Notes: generated by a model from the sequence alone, not told the origin. Positions 23,852 through 34,298 are shown, counted from the stretch's first letter. The stretch is 64,000 nt of DNA from Microbacteriaceae bacterium (GCA_947373155.1 CANBWO010000009.1:1-64000); one strand, 5' to 3'. A program made the numbers and translations.

Positions 23852-24646
23852 CTTCTTCTTCTTTAGAAAATTACCAGTGATGCTCTGGCCGGCGACCGCA
23901 GGATCCCAAAGGGTTTCCGGTGCCTTCTCGCCACGCAACTGCTCAACTAAACCTGTGATGTGGCGCATAACCACCACCGTTGCCTCGGTAACTTCTTGAG
24001 GGGTGATTTGTGGGTGGCGGAATTTGTCGAGGTTGATAGGATCGCCAACCAGCATGTCCACTCGCTTCCAGAAACCGGGACGGAACTTGCTGCCATAGCG
24101 AGGCAAAATTTCGTGACTACCCCAATGGGCTATCGGGTAAACCGGCACGTTGGTATCCAAAGCCAAACGAACCGCACCGGTCTTGCCACGCATGGGCCAC
24201 ATGTTGGGGTCACGGGTTAGCGTACCCTCGGGGAAAATGGTGATCATGTGACCGCGCTCCAGGTAATCGTGGGCCACTTTGAGGGGTTCATCGTTGCGTT
24301 GCCCGCTGGTGCGGTAAACCGGAATCTGCCCGGCTACCAGCAGGATGCGGCCAATCACTGGAATGCGAAAAAGTCCCTCTTTAGCCAAAAAGTGAGGGGC
24401 GCGCTTGAGCTTGACGTAGACCAGGTAGGCAACCGCTAGGGCATCCACGTTGGTTACGTGATTGCTTACTAATACATAAGGACCGGACTTTGGCAGTTTT
24501 TCCAGCCCAGTAACGCGCAACCCAAACATGAGTCGCACCACTGGAATCAGGAAACCAGCAACCAGGTGGAGCCTAAAGTGGCGCTCACGCTTGTAGAACT
24601 TTGGCATGGGCAGCACGCTTTTTTTACCGGCTGGTCTGTTAGCCAC
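23849..24646 (-). CDS. plsC: 1-acyl-sn-glycerol-3-phosphate acyltransferase
   Basis: A 265-residue membrane-associated acyltransferase. The HX4D catalytic motif is NHVTNVDA, and FPEGTLTRD holds the substrate-binding EGT. It produces phosphatidic acid from lysophosphatidic acid. A short hydrophobic stretch follows the basic N-terminus. GTG start with GGAG nine bases upstream. It lies between murA and gpsA, linking envelope lipid and wall precursor synthesis. Confidence 0.92.
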   Translation of the reverse strand: MANRPAGKKSVLPMPKFYKRERHFRLHLVAGFLIPVVRLMFGLRVTGLEKLPKSGPYVLVSNHVTNVDALAVAYLVYVKLKRAPHFLAKEGLFRIPVIGRILLVAGQIPVYRTSGQRNDEPLKVAHDYLERGHMITIFPEGTLTRDPNMWPMRGKTGAVRLALDTNVPVYPIAHWGSHEILPRYGSKFRPGFWKRVDMLVGDPINLDKFRHPQITPQEVTEATVVVMRHITGLVEQLRGEKAPETLWDPAVAGQSITGNFLKKKK

Positions 24647-24652
24647 TTTGCG

Positions 24653-25966
24653 CTACTCCGTGTAGGTGAAGTCGGCGCCCAGATCCGCGAGCTTCTGCAA
24701 GAAGTTCTCGTATCCGCGCGAAATCAACTGCACGTTGGTCACGTTTGAAACACCCTCGGCTGCCAGCGCCGCCACCATGTGGCTAAAGCCTCCGCGCAAA
24801 TCTGGCACGCGAATGTCGGCGCCAGTTAGCTTGGTTGGCCCACTGATTACAGCCGAGTGGTTGTAGTTGCGCTGGCCAAAGCGGCAGGAGGTGCCGCCGA
24901 GGCATTCGCTATAAATCTGAATCTGAGCGCCCATGTCTTTTAGAGCATCGGTGAATCCAAAACGCTGCTCGTAAACGGTCTCGTGAATAATGCTGAAGCC
25001 ATGCGCCTGGGTTAAAGCCACTACCAATGGCTGTTGCCAGTCGGTCATAAAGCCCGGGTGGACGTCGGTTTCGATAACTACCGAATTCAGCTGACCACCC
25101 GGATGCCAAAAACGAATTCCGTCGTCTTCGATCTGGAAAGCACCGCCAACCTTGCGGTAAACGTTCAAGAATGTGGTCATCTCCTGCTGGCGAGCACCTC
25201 CAACAAAAATGTCGCCCTCGGTGGCGAGAGCGGCGGCGGCCCAAGAAGCGGCTTCGTTGCGGTCGAAGAGCGCGCGGTGGGTGTATCCGGAAAGAGTTTT
25301 TACGCCTTCGATACGAATCACGCGATCGGCGTCCACGCTGATGATGGCGCCCATCTTCTGCAGAATCGCGATCAGGTCCATGATCTCTGGCTCAATTGCG
25401 GCACCCGATAGCTCGGTCTTGCCCTGAGCCTTCACGGCAGTTAGGAGTACCTGTTCGGTTGCTCCAACGCTCGGATAAGGCAGGTTGATCTTGGCGCCCT
25501 TTAGGCCTTTAGGTGCGGTGAGTCGGGTACCGTTTGGCAGTTCCTCGATCTTGGCACCAAAGTTGCGCAACACCTCAAAGTGGTAGTCAACCGGGCGGTC
25601 GCCAATGTGGCATCCGCCAAGTCCTGGAATAAACGCTTCGCCAAGCTGATGCAGCAGTGGGCCGCAGAACAGAATTGGAATGCGGCTAGAACCAGCGTGA
25701 GCATCGATGTCGACCATGCGCGCGCTCTTAACATTGGTTGGGTCGAGGTGCATCACGCCGTCTTCGGTGAACTCGATCACCACACCGTGAAGGCGCAGCA
25801 GACCCGAGACAACCTCGACATCGCTGATTCGTGGCACGTCTTTTAGAACGCTAGGGGTTTCGCCTAGCAGAGCCGCAACCATTGCTTTGGTCACTAGGTT
25901 TTTGGCGCCTTTGAGGTCTACTCGACCCTTGAGTGGCTTGCCACCGGTAACGGTGATCTGGCTCAT
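24653..25966 (-). CDS. murA: UDP-N-acetylglucosamine 1-carboxyvinyltransferase
   Basis: A 437-residue EPSP-synthase-like enzyme for the first committed step of peptidoglycan synthesis. The catalytic cysteine is present in GGCHIGDRPVDYH (the fosfomycin-targeted position; some actinobacteria have Asp instead). KGAKNLVTKAMVAALL at the N-terminus gives the Lys-Asn substrate motif. Its ATG overlaps the leuD stop by one base (TAATG), so it should be translated with the leucine genes. Confidence 0.96.
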   Translation of the reverse strand: MSQITVTGGKPLKGRVDLKGAKNLVTKAMVAALLGETPSVLKDVPRISDVEVVSGLLRLHGVVIEFTEDGVMHLDPTNVKSARMVDIDAHAGSSRIPILFCGPLLHQLGEAFIPGLGGCHIGDRPVDYHFEVLRNFGAKIEELPNGTRLTAPKGLKGAKINLPYPSVGATEQVLLTAVKAQGKTELSGAAIEPEIMDLIAILQKMGAIISVDADRVIRIEGVKTLSGYTHRALFDRNEAASWAAAALATEGDIFVGGARQQEMTTFLNVYRKVGGAFQIEDDGIRFWHPGGQLNSVVIETDVHPGFMTDWQQPLVVALTQAHGFSIIHETVYEQRFGFTDALKDMGAQIQIYSECLGGTSCRFGQRNYNHSAVISGPTKLTGADIRVPDLRGGFSHMVAALAAEGVSNVTNVQLISRGYENFLQKLADLGADFTYTE

Positions 25967-26567
25967 TAGACTCCCTTGGCTGGCAGGGTCTTTGGCTTAA
26001 ACGATGCTCGCTTAGCCTCAAACTCGGCGATTGCCTGCTGGCTCTGAAGGGTAAGACCAATGTCATCCAAGCCCTCAAGCAGACGCCACCTAGTGTAATC
26101 ATCAATCTGGAAAGGCACGCTTAGGCTGCCGATGCTAACAGTGCGATTCACTAGGTCGACGGTTGCGCCCACTCCAGGATTAGCCTCGATGGCCGCCCAC
26201 AGCGCCTCCGTGTCGGCATCGCTGATGACACCGGCAACCAAGCCTTGCTTACCGGCATTGCCACGGAAGATATCCGCGAACTTGCTGCTGAATACCGCCT
26301 TGAAGCCGTAATCGCGAAGCGCCCAAACCGCGTGCTCGCGGCTGGAACCAGTGCCAAAGTCGGCTCCAGCAATCAGAACCTCGCCAGCCTTATAAGGCTC
26401 CTGGTTCAGAACGAACTCGGAGTCACCACGCCAGGCGGCAAACAGGGCGTCGTCGAAGCCGGTCTTGGTGATGCGCTTTAGATAAACCGCAGGGATGATT
26501 TGATCGGTGTCTACGTTGCTGCGCTTTAGTGGAACAGCGGTACCGGTGAAAACTTGGATCTTTTCCA

Positions 26568-26568
<1 letters not shown>
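25966..26568 (-). CDS. leuD: 3-isopropylmalate dehydratase small subunit
   Basis: A 200-residue aconitase swivel domain: [21 protein letters not shown] and [17 protein letters not shown] are characteristic. With LeuC it isomerises isopropylmalate in leucine synthesis. TAATG overlap with leuC ensures equimolar translation. LeuB is encoded 12 kb away in this window. Confidence 0.97.
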
Positions 26569-28025
<1,457 letters not shown>

Positions 28026-28101
28026 GCAAACACCTCAATTTAAACGAACCTAAATTCTACCGCAGAAGCCCCATTTTGCATTTCCTACAAAGAACTAGGG
28101 A

Positions 28102-28107
28102 TAGGCT
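28102..28107 (+). promoter_or_regulatory. -10 TAGGCT for the MFS transporter gene
   Basis: TAGGCT ends seven bases before the ATG at 28115. No Shine-Dalgarno is present. Confidence 0.5.
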
Positions 28108-28114
28108 TGCAGCC

Positions 28115-29362
28115 ATGACAGTCATCGATGTAGCAAGCCTCCAGAAAAAAGTCCTGCGAACCCTGATGGCTGGTCAGATGCTCAGTGGATTCGGTGTTGG
28201 AGCCACTTTTTCGGCCGGCGCAATGCTGGCCGAGGTAATCAGCGGTTCGGCCGCTTGGAGTGGCGCAGCCAGCACTTTCAGCACCCTGGGAGCGGCGTTG
28301 TGGGCAATCCCGCTGAGTCGCCTGGCGGTAGCGCGTGGCCGCCGTATCGCACTGGCCACCGGCGCAGCGCTTGCGGTTCTTGGTGCACTGACCATTGTGA
28401 CCTCGGCGGTCCTAAACATTTTTGCAATCCTCATTGTGGGTTTGATTTTCATCGGTGCGGCCAGCGCGATCAGCCTGCAGGCTAGGTTCTCGGCAACCGA
28501 CCTACCAAGCAACCGCTCCACCAGCCGCGATCTGTCACTTGTGGTCTGGGCAACTACCATCGGTGCGGTTATTGGCCCGAACCTGATTGCACCGGGCGAT
28601 GCCCTGGGCCTAGCGCTGGGCCTACCTCACTTGAGTGGCCCGTTCTTGATCACCGTATTTGCTCAGCTGGCCGGCGCAACCGCCTTCTGGATTGGTCTAC
28701 GCCCAGACCCGCTGCTTACAGCCAGAAGCCTTGACCCAAATCGCACCGGGGTGCGAGCCAAGGGTTCGATTAAATCGGCTATCGCAATTTTGCGCGGCAA
28801 TCCAACCGCGGCCTACGCCGTGGCAACTGTCGCGCTGAGCCACATGGTTATGGTGGCGGTAATGAGCATGACACCTGTGCACATGAAAGACATGGGATTC
28901 AGCTTGGTGATTGTGGGCTTCACGATCAGCCTGCACGTTGCCGGCATGTGGGCATTCAGCCCAATTTTCGGCTGGGCCGCAGACAAGCTTGGCAAAGTAA
29001 CCGTGATTGTGATTGCGCAGGTCATCTACCTGGCCGCGCTAGCCTTCTGCGCCTTTGGCAGCATGGACCGCGTGACCATCTCGATCGGACTTTTGCTCCT
29101 TGGCCTTGGTTGGTCAGCCGCCACCGTGGCAGGATCATCGCTGCTTTCAACCAGCATCACAGGCGAAGAGAAGGCTCACGTTCAGGGACTTAGCGATTCA
29201 TTGATGAGCCTTAGCGGCGCAACCGGAGGAGCCACCGCAGGACTCGTTTTGGCCAGCGTTGCATATCCCGGATTGGCAGTTGTGGCTTTGGTGCCGGTAA
29301 CCCTGATTCTTTTGCTGACCGGCATTCGCCGTTTTGGCAAGACCCCCGAGGCCGCCAACTAA
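28115..29362 (+). CDS. MFS transporter
   Basis: A 415-residue major facilitator protein with about 12 helices. The motif-A-like loop SRLAVARGRRIALATG follows helix 2, and the second half has FGWAADKLGKVTVIV in the equivalent place. Substrate unknown; such proteins are often drug or metabolite exporters. The open frame extends to 28019, but the ATG at 28115 is preferred because of the TAGGCT -10 seven bases upstream and because the extra 32 residues are charged and unlike a transporter N-terminus. Confidence 0.88.
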   Translation: MTVIDVASLQKKVLRTLMAGQMLSGFGVGATFSAGAMLAEVISGSAAWSGAASTFSTLGAALWAIPLSRLAVARGRRIALATGAALAVLGALTIVTSAVLNIFAILIVGLIFIGAASAISLQARFSATDLPSNRSTSRDLSLVVWATTIGAVIGPNLIAPGDALGLALGLPHLSGPFLITVFAQLAGATAFWIGLRPDPLLTARSLDPNRTGVRAKGSIKSAIAILRGNPTAAYAVATVALSHMVMVAVMSMTPVHMKDMGFSLVIVGFTISLHVAGMWAFSPIFGWAADKLGKVTVIVIAQVIYLAALAFCAFGSMDRVTISIGLLLLGLGWSAATVAGSSLLSTSITGEEKAHVQGLSDSLMSLSGATGGATAGLVLASVAYPGLAVVALVPVTLILLLTGIRRFGKTPEAAN

Positions 29363-29394
29363 AACCTCGCGTTAGGTCGCCAACTAAAACCTCG
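29353..29394 (+). repeat. 17-bp direct repeat, 25-bp period, at the MFS gene end
   Basis: The 17 bases CGCCAACTAAAACCTCG occur at 29353-29369 (including the stop codon of the MFS gene) and again at 29378-29394. This looks like a recent tandem duplication of the gene terminus. Confidence 0.85.
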
Positions 29395-29405
29395 TTAAAG
29401 CGAAG

Positions 29406-29443
29406 ACTCGCTCCCGGGAACCTAAGTTCAACCAAGAGCGAGT
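29406..29443 (-). terminator. hairpin downstream of tRNA-Glu
   Basis: ACTCGCTC and GAGCGAGT are perfect eight-base arms around a 22-base loop that itself can pair GAAC with GTTC. On the minus strand it follows the tRNA 3' end by four bases. Only a weak T-rich stretch follows, so it may be a processing or termination element. Confidence 0.5.
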
Positions 29444-29447
29444 ATCG

Positions 29448-29520
29448 TGACCCCAAGGGGATTCGAACCCCTGCTACTGCCGTGAGAGGGCAGCGTCCTA
29501 GGCCGCTAAACGATGGGGCC
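29448..29520 (-). tRNA. tRNA-Glu (anticodon CTC)
   Basis: A 73-base cloverleaf on the minus strand. Acceptor GGCCCCA pairs with TGGGGTC (one G-U), the T arm contains GGTTCGAATCC, and the anticodon stem CTGCC/GGCAG holds the loop CTCTCAC, giving anticodon CTC for GAG codons. The 3' CCA is not encoded. Confidence 0.96.
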
Positions 29521-29581
29521 GTCTGAGCAACCTGTCTATTATGCCACTACCGATGGCCTTAGCGCAAACGGTTTTGGTGGG

Positions 29582-30484
29582 TCAGGATTGGCTTGGAGCC
29601 AACACCAGCAGCGCCTGCTTGGCCACTTTGGTCTCCACGGGAGATTGCCCAACATACTCGCCATCCGCGTAAACGGGCATGTTGCCAGCGTCTAGAACCA
29701 CGGTTTGTGCCTCTACAAACTCCACAGCTGGGTGAGTAACGTGTTTCCCCGTGTAAACGGTTGGAAAGATCTTGAGCAGTGTGGCTCGCGTGATTTTATG
29801 CACAATGAACAGATCAAGTTTTCCGTCGCGCAAATCGGCATGCGGAGCAATCAGCATTCCTCCGCCAAAACTCGGTGCATTGGCCACCGCGCAAAGCATG
29901 GCGCTTATTTTGCGCTCCACGCCATCGATGACCGCCTTGTAGTGGATTCCCTTGAATTTAAGCAGTTCCAAAACCATGGCGACTTCGTAACGTCGCTGCC
30001 CCTTTGGCCAACTCATTTGGTTGGCTCTGGCGTTTACCAGCGCGTCAAAACCAGCACTGACCGTTCCAAAGGCAAAGAACTCACCCAGGCTTGCGGAACC
30101 CGCGATTAGGTCGATTCGCTGCGGACTAGCCAACGACGCAACTGCCACACGCGCCGCCTCGGCTGGGTCGGTCAATGGCAACCCCATGGTCATTGCGCTG
30201 TCGTTTCCGGTTCCAGCAGCGATGATTCCAAGCGGGACCTCGGTACCGCCGCAGAGGTTGGCGCCCAGGTGCACCATGCCGTCTCCGCCAACTACCAAAA
30301 GCGCACTCAGCTCGCCGCTAGCTATGCAATCCTGGGCGTTCTGGCGCGATTGTTGCAACGAACCACCGGTGAGGTTTCTGAACGGTTGCCCAAGTTGCTC
30401 TAGCGCTGCAAGCACCTTTTGGCCGGCTGCTTCGCCTTTTCCCTTGCCCGAAGTTGGGTTGATCAAAACACCGATCGACTTCAA
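29582..30484 (-). CDS. diacylglycerol kinase family lipid kinase
   Basis: A 300-residue protein of the DAGK catalytic family. INPTSGKGKG is the N-terminal motif and VVGGDGMVHL is the nucleotide-binding GGDG motif, followed by PLGIIAAGTGND. It phosphorylates diacylglycerol or a related lipid at the membrane. The start is TTG with AAAGGAG seven bases upstream, a strong ribosome-binding site that fixes this rare start. It is on the same strand as the downstream tRNA-Glu. Confidence 0.9.
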   Translation of the reverse strand: MKSIGVLINPTSGKGKGEAAGQKVLAALEQLGQPFRNLTGGSLQQSRQNAQDCIASGELSALLVVGGDGMVHLGANLCGGTEVPLGIIAAGTGNDSAMTMGLPLTDPAEAARVAVASLASPQRIDLIAGSASLGEFFAFGTVSAGFDALVNARANQMSWPKGQRRYEVAMVLELLKFKGIHYKAVIDGVERKISAMLCAVANAPSFGGGMLIAPHADLRDGKLDLFIVHKITRATLLKIFPTVYTGKHVTHPAVEFVEAQTVVLDAGNMPVYADGEYVGQSPVETKVAKQALLVLAPSQS

Positions 30485-30507
30485 CGGGGGCTCCTTTGGT
30501 TAGCTAA

Positions 30508-32670
30508 CTACCGCTGGCGCCGTAGCAACTGAGCATTAGCGGCAACGATTATGGTCGATAGCGACATTAGCACCGCACCGATTGCTGGCGACAGAACGAA
30601 ACCTAACGAATTGAGCACGCCCGCGGCCAACGGGATAGCCAGAAGGTTGTATCCGGCTCCCCACCAGAGGTTTTGAACCATCTTGGAATAGCTGCGCTTG
30701 GCAAGCCATACCGCTTTGCCAACCGAAATCGGGTCGTCGCTCACCAACACGATATCGGCGCTCTCCACGGCAACAGCGGTGCCGGTGCCAATGGCGATTC
30801 CAACATCGGCTTGAGCCAGTGCCGGTGCATCATTGATTCCATCGCCAATCATGGCAACCGTGGCGCCTTGCAACTGAAGGCCAGCCACCACATCGGCTTT
30901 TTGGTGCGGAAGCACCTCTGCGTAAACCTCTGTGATCCCCAGTTCTTTGGCCACCGCGTTTACCACTCCGTGAGCGTCGCCGCTCAAAATCGCCACACGT
31001 TTCCCAAGAGACTGCAGCTCCGCAACTGCTTGGGCACTGGTTTCACGAAGCACATCGCCTATTGCCACAAAGCCCAGCAAGAGCGTGTCTCGCACAACGT
31101 AAACCACGGTGTAACCAGCTGTGTTTGCTGCGTCTGCCACTACCAGGTCCTGAACATCGATGTCGATTTTTTGGTTGGTAAGCAGCGCGGGGCCACCGGC
31201 AAAAACCCGAAACTCCCCAACTCGCCCGTTTACACCGATTCCGGGGTTGGTCATCACGTCTTTGACTTCCAGCGGGTCAATCTCACGCTTTGTGGCTTCA
31301 TCCACAATCGCCTTGGCCAGCGGGTGCTCCGAACCTGCCTCTAGACCGGCTGCCACCGCCAACAATTCATCGATGTCCTCGAGCCCGCCCTTGCGAGTGA
31401 TGTGAGCCGAGACAAAGCCCCGCTCCCCCGTAGTTAGAGTTCCGGTTTTATCGAACAAGAAAACATCGATCTTGCGGGTTGACTCGAAAGCGATTCGATC
31501 GCGAATCAGAATTCCGTTTCTGGCGGCTAGGTCAGTGGTTATGGCCGAAACCAGCGGAATTGCTAGGCCCAGTGCGTGCGGGCAAGCGATAACCAAGACG
31601 GTTACCGCTCGCTCCAAAACAAAACTCGGGCTGGCATGCCCAACCAGCGCCCAAAAGACTGCGGTCACGGCGGCAGAACCGAGTGCCAAATAGAACAGCC
31701 AGCCGGCAGCTCTGTCGGCTAGTCGCTGAGTCTTGCTCTTGCTGGCTTGAGCGGCCGCCACCAAACGCATGATGTTGCTGATTACGCTGTCCTCACCCAC
31801 GGCGGTAAGGCGCACCTCGAGCGCACCAAGAATTGACATGTCATGGCCGTCGAGGCTGTCGTCGTCGAGCAACTCTGCGATTGAACCTCTGGGAGCGAAG
31901 GCGTTAAGGGTTCCGCCAAAAACTTGGCTTCCAGGGGTCTTGTGAACCACGTTGGATTCGCCGGTGAGCATTGCCTCGTTGACCTGAGATTTACCGGCCT
32001 CAACAACGCCGTCTCCAGGGATTCCGGCGCCAGGGCGAACCAAAACCAAGTCTCCGGCGCTCAATGTAGAAACCGGAACCTTGGTTGCAATCCCGTCAAC
32101 CAGCAAATCGGCAGTAGTCGGAATCAGCGCTGCTAGTTCACCAACGGCATTCTGAGCTTTCATCACCGAAGACATCTCGATCCAATGGCCCAGCAGCATA
32201 ATCGTTACAAGCGCTGCGCCCTCCCACCAGAAGTCCATGCCGGTAAAGCCCAGGTTTAGCAGTTGCGCGATGCTCAAAAAAGCACTGTAGCCAAAGGCAA
32301 CAACCAGAGCCAGACTAATCAGCGCCATCATCCCCGGCTTGCGCGAGCGAATCTCCTTGATGCCAGACCTAATGAATACGCGGCCTCCCGTGGCCAGCAA
32401 AATCAGGCCGAGCAAGGCCGGTAGATACTGGCTAAGTGGGAAGGCTGGCATCTGAAAGTGCAGCAACATTTGGAACCCGGAAGACCAAAGCATTGTGGGA
32501 ATGGTTAGGACAAACGCGATCCAAAACTGGCGTTTGAAAACTCGAGGGTCGTGATGCGCGTGGCCTTCGTGGCCCTCGTGATGCGCATGGCTCTGAGCGT
32601 GAACCTCGTGTTCAGCCTTGCCTTGGCCATGGTTGTGACCCTCGTGCAGTTGGTGATTTTCGTGTTCCAT
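30508..32670 (-). CDS. copB: CopB-type heavy-metal P-type ATPase (Cu exporter)
   Basis: A 720-residue P1B-type ATPase. The metal-translocation motif in helix 6 is CPH (ACPHALGLAIP), which defines the CopB/IB-3 group, rather than CPC. DKTGTLTTG is the phosphorylation site, LTGES the actuator loop and GDGINDAPALAQADVG the hinge. There is no CxxC heavy-metal domain; instead the first 40 residues contain 14 histidines, likely a metal-binding tail. It probably exports Cu+ or Cu2+, possibly Ag+. ATG 32670 is preferred over the GTG two codons upstream because AGGAAG is then correctly spaced. No copper regulator or chaperone gene is adjacent. Confidence 0.92.
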   Translation of the reverse strand: MEHENHQLHEGHNHGQGKAEHEVHAQSHAHHEGHEGHAHHDPRVFKRQFWIAFVLTIPTMLWSSGFQMLLHFQMPAFPLSQYLPALLGLILLATGGRVFIRSGIKEIRSRKPGMMALISLALVVAFGYSAFLSIAQLLNLGFTGMDFWWEGAALVTIMLLGHWIEMSSVMKAQNAVGELAALIPTTADLLVDGIATKVPVSTLSAGDLVLVRPGAGIPGDGVVEAGKSQVNEAMLTGESNVVHKTPGSQVFGGTLNAFAPRGSIAELLDDDSLDGHDMSILGALEVRLTAVGEDSVISNIMRLVAAAQASKSKTQRLADRAAGWLFYLALGSAAVTAVFWALVGHASPSFVLERAVTVLVIACPHALGLAIPLVSAITTDLAARNGILIRDRIAFESTRKIDVFLFDKTGTLTTGERGFVSAHITRKGGLEDIDELLAVAAGLEAGSEHPLAKAIVDEATKREIDPLEVKDVMTNPGIGVNGRVGEFRVFAGGPALLTNQKIDIDVQDLVVADAANTAGYTVVYVVRDTLLLGFVAIGDVLRETSAQAVAELQSLGKRVAILSGDAHGVVNAVAKELGITEVYAEVLPHQKADVVAGLQLQGATVAMIGDGINDAPALAQADVGIAIGTGTAVAVESADIVLVSDDPISVGKAVWLAKRSYSKMVQNLWWGAGYNLLAIPLAAGVLNSLGFVLSPAIGAVLMSLSTIIVAANAQLLRRQR

Positions 32671-32698
32671 GGGCACTTCCTAGTTAGCCTTCCAAGAC

Positions 32699-32704
32699 TA
32701 GGGT
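32699..32704 (+). promoter_or_regulatory. -10 TAGGGT for the metallo-hydrolase gene
   Basis: TAGGGT ends exactly six bases before the ATG at 32711, in the 40-base gap to divergent copB. Confidence 0.55.
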
Positions 32705-32710
32705 AAGACT

Positions 32711-33364
32711 ATGCGCTTAGTTAAACACGGTCACGCCTGCCTAGAAATCATCGATGGCGAAAGCCGCCTAATTGTTGACCCGGGCGTCTACACCGAGCAA
32801 ATGACCGGGCTGACCGGAGTTGCCGCAGTAGTGATCACCCACATGCACGACGACCACTGCTTTGAAGCCCAACTAGACCGCATTCTTGCCGATAACCCGG
32901 ACCTGCGGATATTTGGCACAGATGAAGTGTGCCAGCGCCTTGCCAAAGCCGAGGGCGGGGAGCGCTTCAACACCACCGCAGTGCACCACGGAGACTGGCA
33001 CAAAGTGGGTAACTTCACCTTGGAGTTTTTTGGCGATCTTCACCAGGAGATTCACCGCAGCATCCCATTGATTCAAAACGTTGGAGTGATGGTCAACGAC
33101 TCGCTCTACTACCCGGGAGACAGCTACACCAAGCCGGATCGCCCGGTTGCGTTACTTGCCTGCCCAACCAGCGCGCCGTGGCTAAAAATCGGCGATGTGA
33201 TTGATTTTCTTGCCGAAGTCAAACCAAAACGCAGTTTTGCCACCCACAACATTCACCTGAGCGACCTGGGACACCAGATGAACAACGGCAGAGTTCAGGC
33301 CGTAACAGAGCAGTTTGGCGGAACCTTTGAGTACCTAAAAGTGGGCGACTCAACCGAGTTCTAG
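32711..33364 (+). CDS. MBL-fold metallo-hydrolase
   Basis: A 217-residue metallo-beta-lactamase-fold protein of the compact UlaG-like type. The metal motif HxHxDH is THMHDDHCF, followed by DPGVYT upstream and further ligands in YPGDSYT and a C-terminal THNIH. The substrate is unknown. Leaderless start. Its TAG overlaps the stop of the convergent small membrane protein gene within four bases (CTAG). Confidence 0.9.
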   Translation: MRLVKHGHACLEIIDGESRLIVDPGVYTEQMTGLTGVAAVVITHMHDDHCFEAQLDRILADNPDLRIFGTDEVCQRLAKAEGGERFNTTAVHHGDWHKVGNFTLEFFGDLHQEIHRSIPLIQNVGVMVNDSLYYPGDSYTKPDRPVALLACPTSAPWLKIGDVIDFLAEVKPKRSFATHNIHLSDLGHQMNNGRVQAVTEQFGGTFEYLKVGDSTEF

Positions 33365-33690
33365 GACTTAGGTTTTGCCGACACGATAGTGATGTTGGCC
33401 ACAAATAGCACAGCGCTAACAGCCACCCAAATCAGTTGATTCGGACCGCCTAGCAAGACCAGACTTGTCGCAAACCACAGGGTGGAAAGCGCCAGCAGGC
33501 CAAATTCCGCAAAGCGCTGCCACCTGGCATTTAATAGCGCTGGTAGCCAGCCGGCCATCGATGAATAATGCCCCGCGATTGCCAGCAGGACAACCGAGGC
33601 AACCCAACCTAAACCGTAAAACAGCTCAGCAACGGCAGCGACCAAGCTAGTAGACATGGCAACCAAGATGGCGAGTTTGCGATTGGTCAT
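33361..33690 (-). CDS. small membrane protein, YrdB/DUF2568-like
   Basis: A 109-residue protein with four hydrophobic segments (AILVAMSTSLVAAVAELFYG, VVLLAIAGHYSS, FGLLALSTLWFATSLVLL, LIWVAVSAVLFVANITIV). It resembles small four-helix membrane proteins of the DUF2568 kind, but I cannot confirm the family by eye. The ATG overlaps the stop of the upstream DUF1801 gene by four bases, so they are coupled. Function unknown. Confidence 0.7.
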   Translation of the reverse strand: MTNRKLAILVAMSTSLVAAVAELFYGLGWVASVVLLAIAGHYSSMAGWLPALLNARWQRFAEFGLLALSTLWFATSLVLLGGPNQLIWVAVSAVLFVANITIVSAKPKS

Positions 33691-34061
33691 TGGGCTGTTT
33701 CCTTTAGGTAAGTCTCGTACCGTTCGCTGGCGACCTCACGAATGATCGCTTCCGGAAGCTCGGGATTTGCCTGAAACTGGAGAGTCATTCCCTTGAGCGT
33801 GAACCAATCCGGATAGGTGTCGGCCATGTTCTGGTTGGTGTGCTTGTGTGTGCCGTGAAAACTTAGGTGATCGTTCCAGCCACTCACGTAAAAGATTTTC
33901 TTCTTGCCTACTGCAAAGCCAATGATTTGATAACTAATGCAGGGGGTGGCACCTGGAATCACTTCTTGCACTATTCGAATAATGCGTTCAAGTTGCGCCC
34001 GATTCTGAGGCGATTGCTGGGCCAAATACTCTGGCACCTGGGCCGGACCAAGTTTTTCCAT
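33687..34061 (-). CDS. DUF1801 (YdhG-like) family protein
   Basis: A 124-residue soluble protein. IIRIVQEVIPGATPCISYQIIGFAVGKKKIFYVSGWNDHLSFHG and the ending QFQANPELPEAIIREVASERYETYL show, in segments, the DUF1801 pattern of conserved aromatic residues. Some relatives are described as iron chaperones, but the biochemical role here is unknown. ATG start with TAGCCT ending six bases upstream, no Shine-Dalgarno. Confidence 0.82.
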   Translation of the reverse strand: MEKLGPAQVPEYLAQQSPQNRAQLERIIRIVQEVIPGATPCISYQIIGFAVGKKKIFYVSGWNDHLSFHGTHKHTNQNMADTYPDWFTLKGMTLQFQANPELPEAIIREVASERYETYLKETAQ

Positions 34062-34067
34062 TGCTTT

Positions 34068-34073
34068 AGGCTA
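34068..34073 (-). promoter_or_regulatory. -10 TAGCCT for the DUF1801 gene
   Basis: TAGCCT on the minus strand ends exactly six bases before the ATG at 34061, and lies just downstream of the tRNA-Gln terminator. Confidence 0.55.
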
Positions 34074-34089
34074 CCCACGATTAAAGTAA

Positions 34090-34115
34090 AAAACAGTCCT
34101 TATTTGGACTGTTTT
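34090..34115 (-). terminator. rho-independent terminator of tRNA-Gln
   Basis: Ten-base stem AAAACAGTCC/GGACTGTTTT with a six-base loop, followed on the minus strand by further Ts. It lies five bases beyond the tRNA 3' end. Confidence 0.85.
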
Positions 34116-34120
34116 ACTTG

Positions 34121-34192
34121 CTGGGGTACCTGGACTCGAACCAAGAACAAAGGTACCAGAAACCTCCGTGTTGCCAATTACACCATACCCCA
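34121..34192 (-). tRNA. tRNA-Gln (anticodon CTG)
   Basis: A 72-base cloverleaf on the minus strand. Acceptor TGGGGTA pairs with TACCCCA, discriminator base G. The T arm has GGTTCGAGTCC. The anticodon stem GAGGT/ACCTT (one G-U) holds the loop TTCTGGT, anticodon CTG for CAG codons. CCA is not encoded. It is just downstream of gltX on the same strand. Confidence 0.94.
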
Positions 34193-34298
34193 AGGTACTT
34201 TTCGGGTGACCTAACGGCCCGCACCGACTCTCAATCTTACGACAAACCCGCCACGGCAGGCAAATGCTTGTCCGCCAGGTTCGGAGTCCTAATCTGGG

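Noticed and set aside
28026-28114. Leucine leader peptide or T-box before leuC
   Set aside because: The 89-base divergent gap contains only promoter-like hexamers and a Shine-Dalgarno.
30673-31344. 223-residue plus-strand open frame
   Set aside because: Opposite the copB ATPase core including its hinge motif; no features of its own.
32671-32710. CsoR/CopY operator for copB
   Set aside because: No clear palindrome of those types in the 40-base divergent gap.
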